Origin: Paenibacillus caui
GTDB taxonomy: Bacteria > Bacillota > Bacilli > Paenibacillales > Paenibacillaceae
Assembly: GCF_019904135.1 (NCBI RefSeq)
Contig: NZ_JAIOGQ010000036.1
Location: 1-41,790 of the forward strand
Direction of reading: 5' to 3'
DNA: 41,790 bases
This document shows positions 16,820-25,455 of the stretch, one piece after another. Each line of letters opens with the position of its first letter. Positions within the stretch are counted from its first letter, which is position 1. The notes beneath the pieces were generated by a model. The model made no database searches. It saw nothing but the letters and a program-made list of their open reading frames with translations, and had not been told where the DNA came from. The translations under genes were made by a program, and so were the position numbers.

Positions 16820-17596
16820 ATGGGAACCGGCAAAAATACGCTGCGAATCGATAAGATGCTGGGCCATATGGGCATCGGCTCCCGTTCGGATATAAAGAAG
16901 CTTGTGAAACAGGGAAGAGTTACGGTAGATGGCGTCAGGGTCAAGGACAGCGGAATGCAGGTGAGCCCCGGTTTGAACCGGGTTGAGGTTGACGGTGAGC
17001 CCGTTGTTTACAGAGAGCATATTTACATTATGCTTCATAAACCTGACGGGGTGGTATCGGCGACCGAAGACAACCGGGACAGAACGGTCATTGACCTTTT
17101 GCCAAGGGAGTACCGGGCATTCTCCCCTTTTCCGGTGGGAAGGCTCGACAAGGATACGGAAGGGCTTTTGCTGCTGACGAATGACGGAGCGCTGGCCCAC
17201 GAGCTGCTGTCGCCGCGCAAGCATGTTCCCAAGACGTACGAAGCGAAGGTTGCCGGAACCATCGGCGACGACCATAGGAAGAAATTTGCCGCTGGCGTCA
17301 AACTGGACGACGGATATGTAACGAAGCCTGCGGAGCTTGAGGTGCAAGGCTGCTATGAGGAAGCGGACGGACACCTAGTGAGCCAAATTTCGCTGACGAT
17401 TGTAGAAGGCAAATTTCATCAGGTTAAGCGCATGTTTGAAGCGGTTGGTTCCAGGGTGCTGTATTTAAAACGGGTTCGTATGGGAACCTTGGCGCTGGAT
17501 GAAGGCTTGCCCAAGGGAGCGTTCCGGGAGCTCACGGCTGAAGAAATCGAAGCCCTCCGGACCATCCATTCAGCGGAGCAGAAATCCGGAACATAA
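16820..17596 (+). CDS. RsuA family rRNA pseudouridine synthase
   Basis: The protein has about 258 residues. An S4 RNA-binding domain (about 8-55, LRIDKMLGHMGIGSR) is followed by a pseudouridine synthase core. The core contains GRLDKDTEGLLLLTNDG with the catalytic Asp, KTYEAKV, and VEGKFHQVKRMFEAVGS. This is the RsuA/RluB/RluE/RluF class, and the exact rRNA site is not predictable. GGAGG at 16804-16808 is 11 nt from the ATG used here and 5 nt from a TTG at 16814, which is an alternative start. It is coupled to the upstream methyltransferase gene. Confidence 0.92.
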   Translation: MGTGKNTLRIDKMLGHMGIGSRSDIKKLVKQGRVTVDGVRVKDSGMQVSPGLNRVEVDGEPVVYREHIYIMLHKPDGVVSATEDNRDRTVIDLLPREYRAFSPFPVGRLDKDTEGLLLLTNDGALAHELLSPRKHVPKTYEAKVAGTIGDDHRKKFAAGVKLDDGYVTKPAELEVQGCYEEADGHLVSQISLTIVEGKFHQVKRMFEAVGSRVLYLKRVRMGTLALDEGLPKGAFRELTAEEIEALRTIHSAEQKSGT

Positions 17597-17703
17597 AAGG
17601 ATCAGAGATAAAGAAAACAAGCCTTGGCTTTTGCAGTGCAGGTGTTGCCTTTCGGCTGGACACCAGGAAGCCTGGCTTTTAGAAAACGTTTAGGAGTGGT
17701 GTA

Positions 17704-18522
17704 ATGAAATACCAGCTCATCGCACTGGATGTGGATGGAACTCTGCTTACGGATAACCATATCCTTACTCAGGGGACATCAGATGCCATAAAAGCCGCGA
17801 GCGCCCAAGGGGCCGAAATTGTTTTATGCACGGGCCGAGCGCCGCGAAGCTCAATTCCCTATATGCAGGATATGGGGCTTGAAGGCTCCATTATTACCCA
17901 CAACGGAGCGGCCACCGTACAGGTTCAAGGTGACTCTTATACCACCATCCACGAATTTCCGATGAATTTGAACGGGCTTCAGCCTTACATCGATTACTGC
18001 AGGGAGAACGGCGTTCATTTCGATGTGAATACCACCTTTAATCTTTATGTCGATGGAGCAGACGGGCTTAGTCAAGAAGTGCTTGATATGTACCGGAAGT
18101 TCTTGATTACGCCGCAAAATATGCCCGACTGGAAGAGCTCCCCGGAACCTGTCGTCAAGATGACGGCTGCCGGCCAAGCCGATTTTATGGATAAGGTTCA
18201 GGCGGAATGGAGCCTGTGGAGCCAGGAATTCAACATGCTGCGAAGCGGCGATTTCTTTATTGATTTGATGCATAAGGATGCTTCCAAAGGGGCCGCGCTG
18301 AAGAAGCTGGCGGAAAAACGGGGAATCGCACCCGAAAATGTGCTCGCCATCGGCAACTACTACAACGATATTTCAATGCTTACCTTTGCAGGTCTTGGCA
18401 TCGCCATGGACAACTCCCCGCTTGAAGTGAAGGCGGCTGCAAATGAAATAACGCTGTCCAACAATGAGGAGGGCGTGAAGGCGGCGCTTGAAAAATATTG
18501 TTTGAATAAAACGCTCTTCTAA
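17704..18522 (+). CDS. Cof-type HAD-IIB phosphatase
   Basis: This 272-residue HAD hydrolase has motif I DVDGTLL near the N terminus, motif II CTGRAPR, a large C2B cap, motif III K near residue 200 (KDASKGAALKKL), and motif IV GNYYNDISML. It acts in the cytoplasm on small phosphorylated metabolites such as sugar phosphates or FMN; the true substrate is unknown. AGGAG lies 8 nt before the ATG. It is followed by a strong terminator. Confidence 0.93.
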   Translation: MKYQLIALDVDGTLLTDNHILTQGTSDAIKAASAQGAEIVLCTGRAPRSSIPYMQDMGLEGSIITHNGAATVQVQGDSYTTIHEFPMNLNGLQPYIDYCRENGVHFDVNTTFNLYVDGADGLSQEVLDMYRKFLITPQNMPDWKSSPEPVVKMTAAGQADFMDKVQAEWSLWSQEFNMLRSGDFFIDLMHKDASKGAALKKLAEKRGIAPENVLAIGNYYNDISMLTFAGLGIAMDNSPLEVKAAANEITLSNNEEGVKAALEKYCLNKTLF

Positions 18523-18546
18523 GGCGGAATAACCCGATAAATGGAA

Positions 18547-18586
18547 AAAAAGCAAAAGGGCCAAGGTCAAGGTCCTTTTGCTTTTT
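18547..18586 (+). terminator. Intrinsic terminator after the HAD gene
   Basis: A 16-bp stem with one wobble pair (18547-18562 with 18571-18586) has an AAGGTCAA loop and outer A and T tracts. It may also end transcripts from the YjcZ-like gene on the other strand. Confidence 0.88.
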
Positions 18587-18704
18587 AAATATAAGTGCAG
18601 CTTTATGCCTCTTTATATTTTCGGCAGAAACGGAAGCCGACTTAAGACGGACTGGCCGCTCCTGCCTGAACCAGAGTTTTAAAAACGTCAACCGGTTCAA
18701 CTGG

Positions 18705-18800
18705 TTAGATACAGAACGTTCTCGTAATGATGACCAGCAGAATAAACAGAACCAGAATAGCGGCAGTTGAAGTGAAAGCTCCTCCTAATACACCACTCAT
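18705..18800 (-). CDS. YjcZ-like sporulation microprotein
   Basis: This 31-residue peptide has a short polar/Gly start (MSGVLGGAFTS) and one hydrophobic helix (AAILVLFILLVIITR), the pattern of the YjcZ family of spore microproteins. A strong GGGAGG site lies 8 nt before the ATG at 18800. Bacillus members are made in sporulation and associate with spore membranes or coats. The sequence pattern is clear but the peptide is short, so the family link is moderate. Confidence 0.75.
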   Translation of the reverse strand: MSGVLGGAFTSTAAILVLFILLVIITRTFCI

Positions 18801-18845
18801 TGCAATTCCTCCCTTTCGGTGTTCCCGTTAATTTCGGGATACCAT

Positions 18846-18853
18846 ATTGTATG
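18846..18853 (-). promoter_or_regulatory. Possible sigma-E/sigma-K -10 element for the YjcZ-like gene
   Basis: On the minus strand the site reads CATACAAT, the -10 pattern of mother-cell sigma factors, about 45 nt before the start codon. No convincing -35 was seen. Confidence 0.35.
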
Positions 18854-18912
18854 AATAAGGGATAGAAGAGGAAGGGCTGTTGCCCGGAGAACCCGTATTT
18901 TGGTTATCTGCC

Positions 18913-20304
18913 CTAGAATGCCGTTTGCCGCAAACCTTTGGGAAGGTGATTTTTAAGCTGGCCGTTGCTGCACTTTCCCCATCCCAAAGGGTAACCGTCA
19001 ACTGTTACCAGTGTCCATCCGCGCTGATCGGCAGGGGAAACAAGCGTTTCGCCTCGCAAATAGGCGGATAGCTCAGGCGAATCTGCGCTCAGGTTGATAC
19101 GGCTTCCGGACTGGTCCGCAGTCAGAGCTATGGCAAGCGCGTGATCCGGCTCGAAGCGCCCTTTTCGAAACGAGCCCAGCCGCAGTCCGGCGCGCGGAAT
19201 TTTCAGGCAATCCAGCTTCTGCAGGGTCACTGTAAGCCCGCTGCTTTGCGGCAGCAAATACAGCGCCTCGCCGAATGTAATAAGCCTGTCTGGCTCGAAC
19301 GGAAAGTCCGGGATATTTTCGTTCATCCAGGTGAGACAGGACGCTTTGGCCGAGGCGGATTCATTTCCTTTTTGACGGGAGTTCCCCGAACCTTTGTCTT
19401 TCTTTCGGTTTGTCTTTATTCCCTTCAGGCCGGTTTCTTCATCCTCGGGCTTTCTGCGCAGCAGTGCAACGTAATGCCCTTCTCCAGCTTCCAGGTGCGG
19501 CCAGATTCGCCGTTCTTCTTCAAGCACCATAAAAGAGTACTGTTCCAGCAGCCACTGCATATTTTCTTCATTTTCGGAGCGATTGAACGTACAGGTGGAA
19601 TAAGCAAGCCTTCCTCCCGGTTTCAACATGGCAACCGCGTCATGGAGAATATCGCGCTGCCTTGCGGCGCACAGCGAGGGAGCGGAAGGCGACCACTCAG
19701 AAGCGGCCTTCTCATCTTTGCGGAACATGCCCTCCCCCGAGCAGGGAGCGTCCAGCATGATACAGTCAAACACAAGCGGGAAACGGGAAGCAAGCTCTCC
19801 CGGAGACGCCTGGGTGACAATCGCATTTTGGATGCCCATCCGCTCTACATTTTCGGCCAGGATTTTGGCTCTCGCCGGATGAATTTCATTGGTGACGAGC
19901 ATGCCTTGCCCCTGCATTTTGGCTGCAATCTGGGTCGTTTTGCCTCCAGGCGCGGCTGCCAGATCAAGGACGGTCTCGCCGGGCCTTGGGTCAAGCAGCT
20001 CAACGGCGGACATAGCGGACGGCTCCTGAATATAATAAAGACCGGCAGCATGATAAGGGTGCCTGCCGGGCCGCTGCTCCCGGCTGTAATAGTATCCGTC
20101 CGGACACCAGGGAACAGGCTGCAGCCTGAACAGATCTTTGATATTGTCCCGCATCTTTGACAGCGGGCCGATTTTTAATGTATTGATGCGAAGCCCATAC
20201 AGACGTTCTTTCTGATAGCTCGCAAGAAATTGTTCTCCTTCCCGCTCTCCGAGCATGGAAATCATTTCGGACCGAAAGGCGGGAGGCAGAGTTACAGACG
20301 GCAT
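18913..20304 (-). CDS. RsmB/NOP family rRNA cytosine-C5 methyltransferase, RsmF-like (copy 2)
   Basis: This 463-residue homologue of the product of 15249-16817 shares the domain order: SAM site DLAAAPGGKTTQIA, DAPCSGEGMFRKDE, YSTCTFNRSENEE with the catalytic Cys, then a Lys/Ser-rich linker and a C-terminal PUA-like domain (VTVDGYPLGWGK). It is shorter because the linker is reduced. Both copies keep both cysteines, so both should be active and may act on different cytosines. The ATG at 20304 has AAGGA upstream. It is transcribed opposite to copy 1. Confidence 0.9.
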   Translation of the reverse strand: MPSVTLPPAFRSEMISMLGEREGEQFLASYQKERLYGLRINTLKIGPLSKMRDNIKDLFRLQPVPWCPDGYYYSREQRPGRHPYHAAGLYYIQEPSAMSAVELLDPRPGETVLDLAAAPGGKTTQIAAKMQGQGMLVTNEIHPARAKILAENVERMGIQNAIVTQASPGELASRFPLVFDCIMLDAPCSGEGMFRKDEKAASEWSPSAPSLCAARQRDILHDAVAMLKPGGRLAYSTCTFNRSENEENMQWLLEQYSFMVLEEERRIWPHLEAGEGHYVALLRRKPEDEETGLKGIKTNRKKDKGSGNSRQKGNESASAKASCLTWMNENIPDFPFEPDRLITFGEALYLLPQSSGLTVTLQKLDCLKIPRAGLRLGSFRKGRFEPDHALAIALTADQSGSRINLSADSPELSAYLRGETLVSPADQRGWTLVTVDGYPLGWGKCSNGQLKNHLPKGLRQTAF

Positions 20305-20554
20305 GGATCACAAGTCCTTTCCTTGTAAAAGCTTAAGGTCTTCAGAGAATGGCTTCATTCCCCAAAGCAAATAAAAGCGAATGAAAATCACGCTTCCAGC
20401 AGTTTAACATACGGGACCGGATTGTCAAAAGGGGAATGACTGTTCCTTCCCGTGTATGGCATAATGGTAGGAGAAGAAGTTGAGGAAGTTTGTTCTAAGG
20501 GTAACCTAAAGCAGATTATAAACACAATTTGGATGTCGGAAGGGGGAGTTTCCC

Positions 20555-21676
20555 TTGAAACTTCTGCAGGCGCTTTTCTTCCCGCCGGAACAACCTGGCG
20601 GTGTATCATCAATGATTCCTTATTTGCAGGAGCGGTTCACGCCTCCGAGATGGGAAATGGACTTATTCTCGATTCCAAAGCGAGTCCGCTCGAAAGGAAG
20701 CGGTACGATCACCTTTCAAACCTTTGATTGGACGGAATATGCTGCAAGTCCGATTGTGCAAAAATATGTCCAAACCTATCTGGACTACATATGGTGGACC
20801 AAGCTGAGGATTGATCAGCGGTACGATCTTATTCATTCCCATCACCCGATCGTCGGAATGGCGATGAAGGATGTGTTTCCGGATATTCCGGTTGTCCAGA
20901 CCGTTCACTCCAGTTATGAACGCGAACTGATCCTGAACGGACGAATAAAGGAAGGCGGTCCCGAGCACAAGTTTCTTGTCTCGATCTATAAAGAGCTGGA
21001 GCATCGTACGGACCGGCTTCTCACCGTGTCCTATTCCTTCCGGGACTATATGGCTCCTTATGTGGACCGCCCGGAAGATATTAGGGTCATACCGAACGGA
21101 TATGATGAGAAGCGGTTCAAGCCGGTAGCCCATGAAAACAAGGTAGCCCAGCTCGTAACCGTATGCCGGCTTGTGCCTGCCAAAGGGCTGGACATTCTGC
21201 TCAAGGCGTGCGCAAAGCTGAAGCAGAGCGATGTTCCTTTCGTGCTTCACATTATCGGGGACGGTCCGATCCGTCCCGAGCTGGAAGCTCTCGCGCAGTC
21301 TCTCGGCATTTATGAGGAGACGATATTTTACGGTTATACGCTCCATCCGGAAGAGTTCATGCCGTTTTTTGATATTTTTGTACTGCCTTCGCGGGCGGAA
21401 GCGTTCGGCTCGGTATTTGCAGAAGCGGCGCTGTGCTGCCTTGCTCTGATAGGAAGCGATGTAGGAGGTATTCCTGAACAGATTGAAAACGGGGTTAACG
21501 GCCTTCTGGTGCCGCCGGAGGATCCTGCTTCCCTGGCCGCCGCACTGGAGCAGCTGATCATTGATCCGGATTTTCGGTACACGCTCGCTCGTTCGGCTTC
21601 GGAGCAGGCCAAGTCCAAATATTCGCTGAACCGGGCCGTTCACGAGCTGAAAAAATTGTATCTGGAATACCAATAA
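20555..21676 (+). CDS. GT4 family glycosyltransferase
   Basis: This 373-residue GT-B enzyme starts at TTG, supported by AGGGGGAG 6 nt upstream. The N terminus KLLQALFFPPEQPGGVSSMI is typical of GT4 enzymes. The C-terminal domain holds the donor site: LVPAKGLDILLKA, then PSRAEAFGSVFAEAALC with the ExxxxxxxE motif, and GGIPEQIENGVNGLLV. It acts at the cytoplasmic membrane face. Sugar donor and acceptor (glycolipid, exopolysaccharide or teichuronic type) are not predictable. It stands alone, not in a polysaccharide cluster. Confidence 0.9.
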   Translation: MKLLQALFFPPEQPGGVSSMIPYLQERFTPPRWEMDLFSIPKRVRSKGSGTITFQTFDWTEYAASPIVQKYVQTYLDYIWWTKLRIDQRYDLIHSHHPIVGMAMKDVFPDIPVVQTVHSSYERELILNGRIKEGGPEHKFLVSIYKELEHRTDRLLTVSYSFRDYMAPYVDRPEDIRVIPNGYDEKRFKPVAHENKVAQLVTVCRLVPAKGLDILLKACAKLKQSDVPFVLHIIGDGPIRPELEALAQSLGIYEETIFYGYTLHPEEFMPFFDIFVLPSRAEAFGSVFAEAALCCLALIGSDVGGIPEQIENGVNGLLVPPEDPASLAAALEQLIIDPDFRYTLARSASEQAKSKYSLNRAVHELKKLYLEYQ

Positions 21677-21959
21677 GAAAGGGATCCTGAAATGCTGCCG
21701 TTTCGATTCATCCATGCCGCCGCTTTTGCGGCCAAAAAACCGGAATGAGACGGCGGAACTGCGGCGATTATGCGCGGATGGATGAACAAGAGAAGAAGTT
21801 CGGATCCCTTGCCGCCTCTTGGGAGAAGTGGCTGGGGGATCGTTCCCTTCTCCACCTCGCCGGAAGCGGCTATGGATATTTTTCGTCTGGTCGAGATAAG
21901 GAAGGGATGTTCTGCTCGCTGCGGAGAGGATTCAGGCCAAAATTCGGGCTTGGCAACAG

Positions 21960-23003
21960 TTATTTTGCCGCACGGGGCTTTCTGTACAGGACAAGCATTG
22001 CTGCCCATGCCAGACTCAGGAAGCCGAAGATCGGGTACAAAACCGACAGAAGCGAGCTGAAGCCGATTTGGCTTGTCAAATAACAGATGCTCAAAATAAT
22101 CAGGGACACCCATCGCTCCGGAATTTTGGACATATGGTTGATTTGCAGGGTTACGCCGTAAATGTCCGCAACGAATGTGCTGAAAATTTCCATAAAAATG
22201 AGCAGGACGTACATCAGCTGAACGGCATTGCCAAGCTGGAAAGCGATGCTTCCCATCGGTATCTCATACTGGTTAATGCCCGGCATGTTGGCTGAAAGCG
22301 CAAAATGGCCCGCCATCAGCATAAAACCGATACCTATGGCGCCTAATATGCCTCCCCATATCAGAACGCGGCGGTTTTTGGTCCGACTCCCTATCGGAAC
22401 CAGTACAGCCTGAGCCATGGATAAATTGAAAGCACTGTATATGAAGGGAGAAGCCCAGGTTTGCACCATGCTGTTGTCTGTTTCGAGGCTTAGAAAACGG
22501 TCAGCGCCCGGTGTGCCTACCGTTCCGCTGATAATAATCAGCGACAAAATCATCATCAGCGGGACTACGACAGAGTTTAGCTGAAGAATCGCATCCATTC
22601 CTTTATGAAGCAGCAAAAAGGTGCCGATTAGCATGATCCAAAGTCCCAATTGATAAGAGAGCCCCAGATGCTCCACGAAAACCGATCCGGCTCCGGCCAG
22701 CATCACACTGTTGACACCGATCAGGACGATCAATGTGAACAGGCTGATCCACCAGCCGATGCGTCTTCCGAACAGTTTCCGGTTAAGAGCCTCATAGGAG
22801 GCTGCCCCGATATCATGGGCAAGGAGCATCATTTTGGTGCCGAGCCAAACAAACAGCACCGTGGATAGGGCAATGGTCAGGACGCCCCACTTGCCGTATT
22901 GGGTGAAAAATTGCAAAATTTCACGCCCGGTTGCAAAACCTGCGCCAACAATGGTGCCGATATAGGTAAATGCGATTTGCATGACTTTGGCTGCGTTTCT
23001 CAT
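21960..23003 (-). CDS. YkvI-like polytopic membrane protein (APC superfamily)
   Basis: The protein has 347 residues and about ten membrane helices. The first helix carries FTYIGTIVGAGFATGREI, like the Na+- or H+-coupled amino-acid/solute transporters and B. subtilis YkvI. The ATG at 23003 follows AGGAGG by 7 nt; a longer frame upstream lacks such a site. The transported substrate is unknown. The 283 nt between its stop and the GT4 gene hold no convincing gene. Confidence 0.85.
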   Translation of the reverse strand: MRNAAKVMQIAFTYIGTIVGAGFATGREILQFFTQYGKWGVLTIALSTVLFVWLGTKMMLLAHDIGAASYEALNRKLFGRRIGWWISLFTLIVLIGVNSVMLAGAGSVFVEHLGLSYQLGLWIMLIGTFLLLHKGMDAILQLNSVVVPLMMILSLIIISGTVGTPGADRFLSLETDNSMVQTWASPFIYSAFNLSMAQAVLVPIGSRTKNRRVLIWGGILGAIGIGFMLMAGHFALSANMPGINQYEIPMGSIAFQLGNAVQLMYVLLIFMEIFSTFVADIYGVTLQINHMSKIPERWVSLIILSICYLTSQIGFSSLLSVLYPIFGFLSLAWAAMLVLYRKPRAAK

Positions 23004-23413
23004 GAGCGGTCCTCCTAGATCCGGTATAGTCGCTCTGGCACAGGCGAGCATAGGTTTTAACATTAGTACAGGGTATGTCCAAAACCAGGCGGACATGACT
23101 CCTGCCTGTCCTGTTTTGCAAAATTGGTCCTTAGGAAAAGCCTCTCTTTCATTTTTTTGAACGGTATGTTTCCGGATAGCCGGATTTGGGCATCCTAAGA
23201 TGCCTGAGGCTGCATCTTATAGAGGTTTATGGAAATTCGTATCCCGCAGGAAATGCCTGTGTACGCAGGCCGTTTGAATAGCGGACGAAGGGGCAAAATG
23301 GAGGAAATTCGCCTTCAGCGCCAAAATAGTTAAAAAATTATTGGTTGAAGGCGGCTTTGCATTGTGGTATTTTACAGAAAAGAATCGGCATAGAAGTAGG
23401 AGGAACTTTCGAA
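23004..23413. other. Divergent intergenic region between ykvI-like gene and xpt
   Basis: This 410-nt gap carries the 5' regions of two divergent genes. Seen: ATGTCC/GGACAT (23075-23096), an 8-bp hairpin TAAGATGC/GCATCTTA (23196-23219), and CGCCTTCA/TGAAGGCG (23310-23353) in the xpt leader. I do not recognise a purine riboswitch or a PurR box here. No ORF with a ribosome site is evident. Confidence 0.5.
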
Positions 23414-23986
23414 ATGGAACTATTGAAAAGGAGAATCATCGAAGAAGGCGTTGTAGCCTCGGATCAAGTCCTGCTGCTTGATGCGATTCTTAATGAACAG
23501 GTTGACCCGCAGCTTACGATAGAGATGGGAAAGGAATTTGCATCGCGGTTCAGGAAGGACGGAATTACCCGGGTAATTACCGTCGAATCCTCGGGAATAG
23601 CCGTCGCCTTTGCGACAGCCTGTGAGCTGGGGGTTCCGCTCGTGTTTGCTAGGCGCAAGAAGACGCTCCTTGCAGATCCGGACGCTTATATAGAGCGTGT
23701 CCCTTCTTTTACAAAGGGAATTGTGACCGATATTGTGCTGTCCCGTAAATTTGTTTCGGCGAATGACCGGGTATTGCTTATCGATGACATTATTGCCAAC
23801 GGCTATGCGGCCAAGGGACTGATCAAGATTATCCAACGTTCCGGGGCAGAGCTTGCCGGAGTCGGGATCGTTATGGAGAAGTGTTTCCAGTCCGGGGCCA
23901 AGGAACTCAGGGAACAGGGAATCCGGGTTGAATCACTTGTCAAAATTGCGTCGCTTGAGGGCGGGGAAGTTCAGTTTGCCGAGTAA
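23414..23986 (+). CDS. xpt: Xanthine phosphoribosyltransferase
   Basis: This 190-residue enzyme joins xanthine to PRPP to give XMP in purine salvage. The sequence fits Bacillus Xpt throughout: VESSGIAVAFATACELGVPL, VFARRKKT and the PRPP loop VLLIDDIIANGYAAKGL. The ATG at 23414 follows AGGAGGA with normal spacing; a longer frame from 23345 is not supported. It is not paired with pbuX in this window. Confidence 0.95.
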   Translation: MELLKRRIIEEGVVASDQVLLLDAILNEQVDPQLTIEMGKEFASRFRKDGITRVITVESSGIAVAFATACELGVPLVFARRKKTLLADPDAYIERVPSFTKGIVTDIVLSRKFVSANDRVLLIDDIIANGYAAKGLIKIIQRSGAELAGVGIVMEKCFQSGAKELREQGIRVESLVKIASLEGGEVQFAE

Positions 23987-24035
23987 CATGACATTTGCCT
24001 GTGAAGTAGGCTGAAGACCAATTTTTTCTCTATCC

Positions 24036-24064
24036 TTTGCAGGCCAGGCTTTTTTCGATATAAT
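24036..24064 (+). promoter_or_regulatory. Predicted sigma-A promoter
   Basis: TTTGCA (24036-24041) and TATAAT (24059-24064) are separated by 17 nt. They lie about 33 nt before the start of the next gene. Confidence 0.65.
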
Positions 24065-24096
24065 AATAATTAGCTAGAGAGGGGAGGCAACAAACA

Positions 24097-24438
24097 ATGG
24101 GGAAAGAACCGGCAGTAAATGCTGAGTATTTTATAGCTAAGCTTAATGACGCAAAGGTTACGTTCGAGAGAGCTTTGGATTGTAAACATACCGAGTTCGA
24201 TGACCTTTATCCCTATATGCTGGAACATCCTCAATTTTTCTGGTATAAACGCTATGTGGCATGGTCCGAGCTTTTGACCATCGCAGGCTTGTGTGAAGAA
24301 TTGGCTTTTTCTTGGAGAGATGAATTTACTCCGCAGCAAGTAGGGTATATCGAGCAGCGTGTTATGTCCGCCAAAGTTCTTGATTTCTGGTTTGAGAAGA
24401 ATGACACGAAAGAGCATGCACAAGCTGATCAGAAATGA
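24097..24438 (+). CDS. Hypothetical protein, 113 aa
   Basis: I do not recognise this family. The product is a soluble, mainly helical, acidic protein rich in aromatic residues (HPQFFWYKRYVAWSE) with no signal peptide, no membrane segment and no metal motif. GAGGGGAGG lies upstream of the ATG, a sigma-A promoter precedes it, and a perfect terminator follows, so it is an expressed single gene. Confidence 0.75.
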   Translation: MGKEPAVNAEYFIAKLNDAKVTFERALDCKHTEFDDLYPYMLEHPQFFWYKRYVAWSELLTIAGLCEELAFSWRDEFTPQQVGYIEQRVMSAKVLDFWFEKNDTKEHAQADQK

Positions 24439-24469
24439 CGCAACTTGAAGCTGCCTCAGTGATCATATA

Positions 24470-24505
24470 AAGACCTAAATGGCTTTTCCATTTAGGTCTT
24501 TTTTT
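24470..24505 (+). terminator. Intrinsic terminator
   Basis: A perfect 13-bp stem (24470-24482 with 24488-24500, core GACCTAAATGG) has a CTTTT loop and a T-rich tail. Confidence 0.93.
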
Positions 24506-24531
24506 GCAGACTTTAGGAAGGAGGATGCCGG

Positions 24532-24759
24532 ATGATCAGCGATGAGGAATTGAATAGGTACCGGCTGTCCGGAGATCGTATACGAGTTGTCCGGGACGCA
24601 CTTGAGAGCAATGATGTGGTTGGGATCGTCGTTGCATGGGATGATTCCCATGTCATGATCCGAAAGCGAAACCGCCGGATTGTAAAGCTGGACCGGAGCT
24701 ACAGCTACCGTCCGTTCAGCGAACCCCGGAAACCGGAAGAGGGCGGAACGGGCGCATAA
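24532..24759 (+). CDS. Small hypothetical protein, 75 aa
   Basis: No family is recognised. The central part (DVVGIVVAWDDSHVMIRKRNRRIVKLDRSYSY is split as GIVVAWDDSHVMIRK then RNRRIVKLDRSYSY) looks like a short beta-barrel resembling Hfq/SH3-type folds, with a basic face. A strong AGGAGG lies 7 nt before the ATG. The fold guess is inference. Confidence 0.7.
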   Translation: MISDEELNRYRLSGDRIRVVRDALESNDVVGIVVAWDDSHVMIRKRNRRIVKLDRSYSYRPFSEPRKPEEGGTGA

Positions 24760-24835
24760 TTTTTCAAACCTTGGACAACGTATAGGAAGTTCGATCTGCA
24801 TTGCTTGCACATTCTATACGAAAGGATTGTGGTTC

Positions 24836-25171
24836 ATGAGTTTGACAAATGATAAAATAACCACTTATAAAGAGGAGATCGACCGGTTTGGACAGTCTCT
24901 TCCCAAAGCGGCCCAAGCCTATCACCAATTTACGGGCGAGGCTTTGCAGTCCGGTAAGCTTGATGCGAAGACCAAGCATCTGATCGGTCTTGGAATCGGC
25001 TTGTTTGCCAATAACGAAGTTTGCACATTCTATCATGCGAACGAGGCAAGATCCAAAGGCGCCACCGATGTTGAAATTTTGGAAGCGACGGCCGCAGCCT
25101 CCGCCGCCGCAGCGGGGCATATATTGTCACAAGGGGCCATTCGTGTCCAGCAGGCGCTTCAGCAGGAATAG
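24836..25171 (+). CDS. Carboxymuconolactone decarboxylase (AhpD-like) family protein
   Basis: This 111-residue helical protein of the CMD/AhpD superfamily contains LDAKTKHLIGLGIGLFANNE and VCTFYHANEARSKGAT. Only one cysteine of the CxxC pair of AhpD is present, so peroxidase-reducing activity of the AhpD type is unlikely; a decarboxylase-like or other role is open. The Ala-rich helix AAASAAAAGHIL follows. AAAGGA lies 9 nt before the ATG. It directly precedes the tRNA-Leu promoter. Confidence 0.88.
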   Translation: MSLTNDKITTYKEEIDRFGQSLPKAAQAYHQFTGEALQSGKLDAKTKHLIGLGIGLFANNEVCTFYHANEARSKGATDVEILEATAAASAAAAGHILSQGAIRVQQALQQE

Positions 25172-25240
25172 CATGCAGCAGCGGCAAGCAGCTTCAATGA
25201 TTTTCGTTGAAGCTGCTTGAATTTTAATTGAAATTACTTG

Positions 25241-25269
25241 TTGATCTTTAAACGATAATGTGTTATATT
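25241..25269 (+). promoter_or_regulatory. Promoter of tRNA-Leu
   Basis: TTGATC (25241-25246) and TATATT (25264-25269) are 17 nt apart, about 34 nt upstream of the mature tRNA 5' end. Confidence 0.75.
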
Positions 25270-25302
25270 ATTTCTTGTCGCTATGTTAGCGATTAACAAT
25301 AT

Positions 25303-25387
<85 letters not shown>

Positions 25388-25407
25388 TACATAGCTTCTA
25401 TTCGACT

Positions 25408-25450
25408 GGTTCGTAAATTGCCCCTTACGGTAATTTGCGAACCTTTTTTT
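25408..25450 (+). terminator. Intrinsic terminator of tRNA-Leu
   Basis: A 15-bp stem with wobble pairs (25408-25422 with 25429-25443) has a CCTTAC loop and seven T residues. Confidence 0.9.
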
Positions 25451-25455
25451 AAATT

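Noticed and set aside
21677..22083. Frames in both directions between the GT4 gene and the ykvI-like gene
   Set aside because: They overlap the ykvI-like gene heavily, show no domain and have no good ribosome site.
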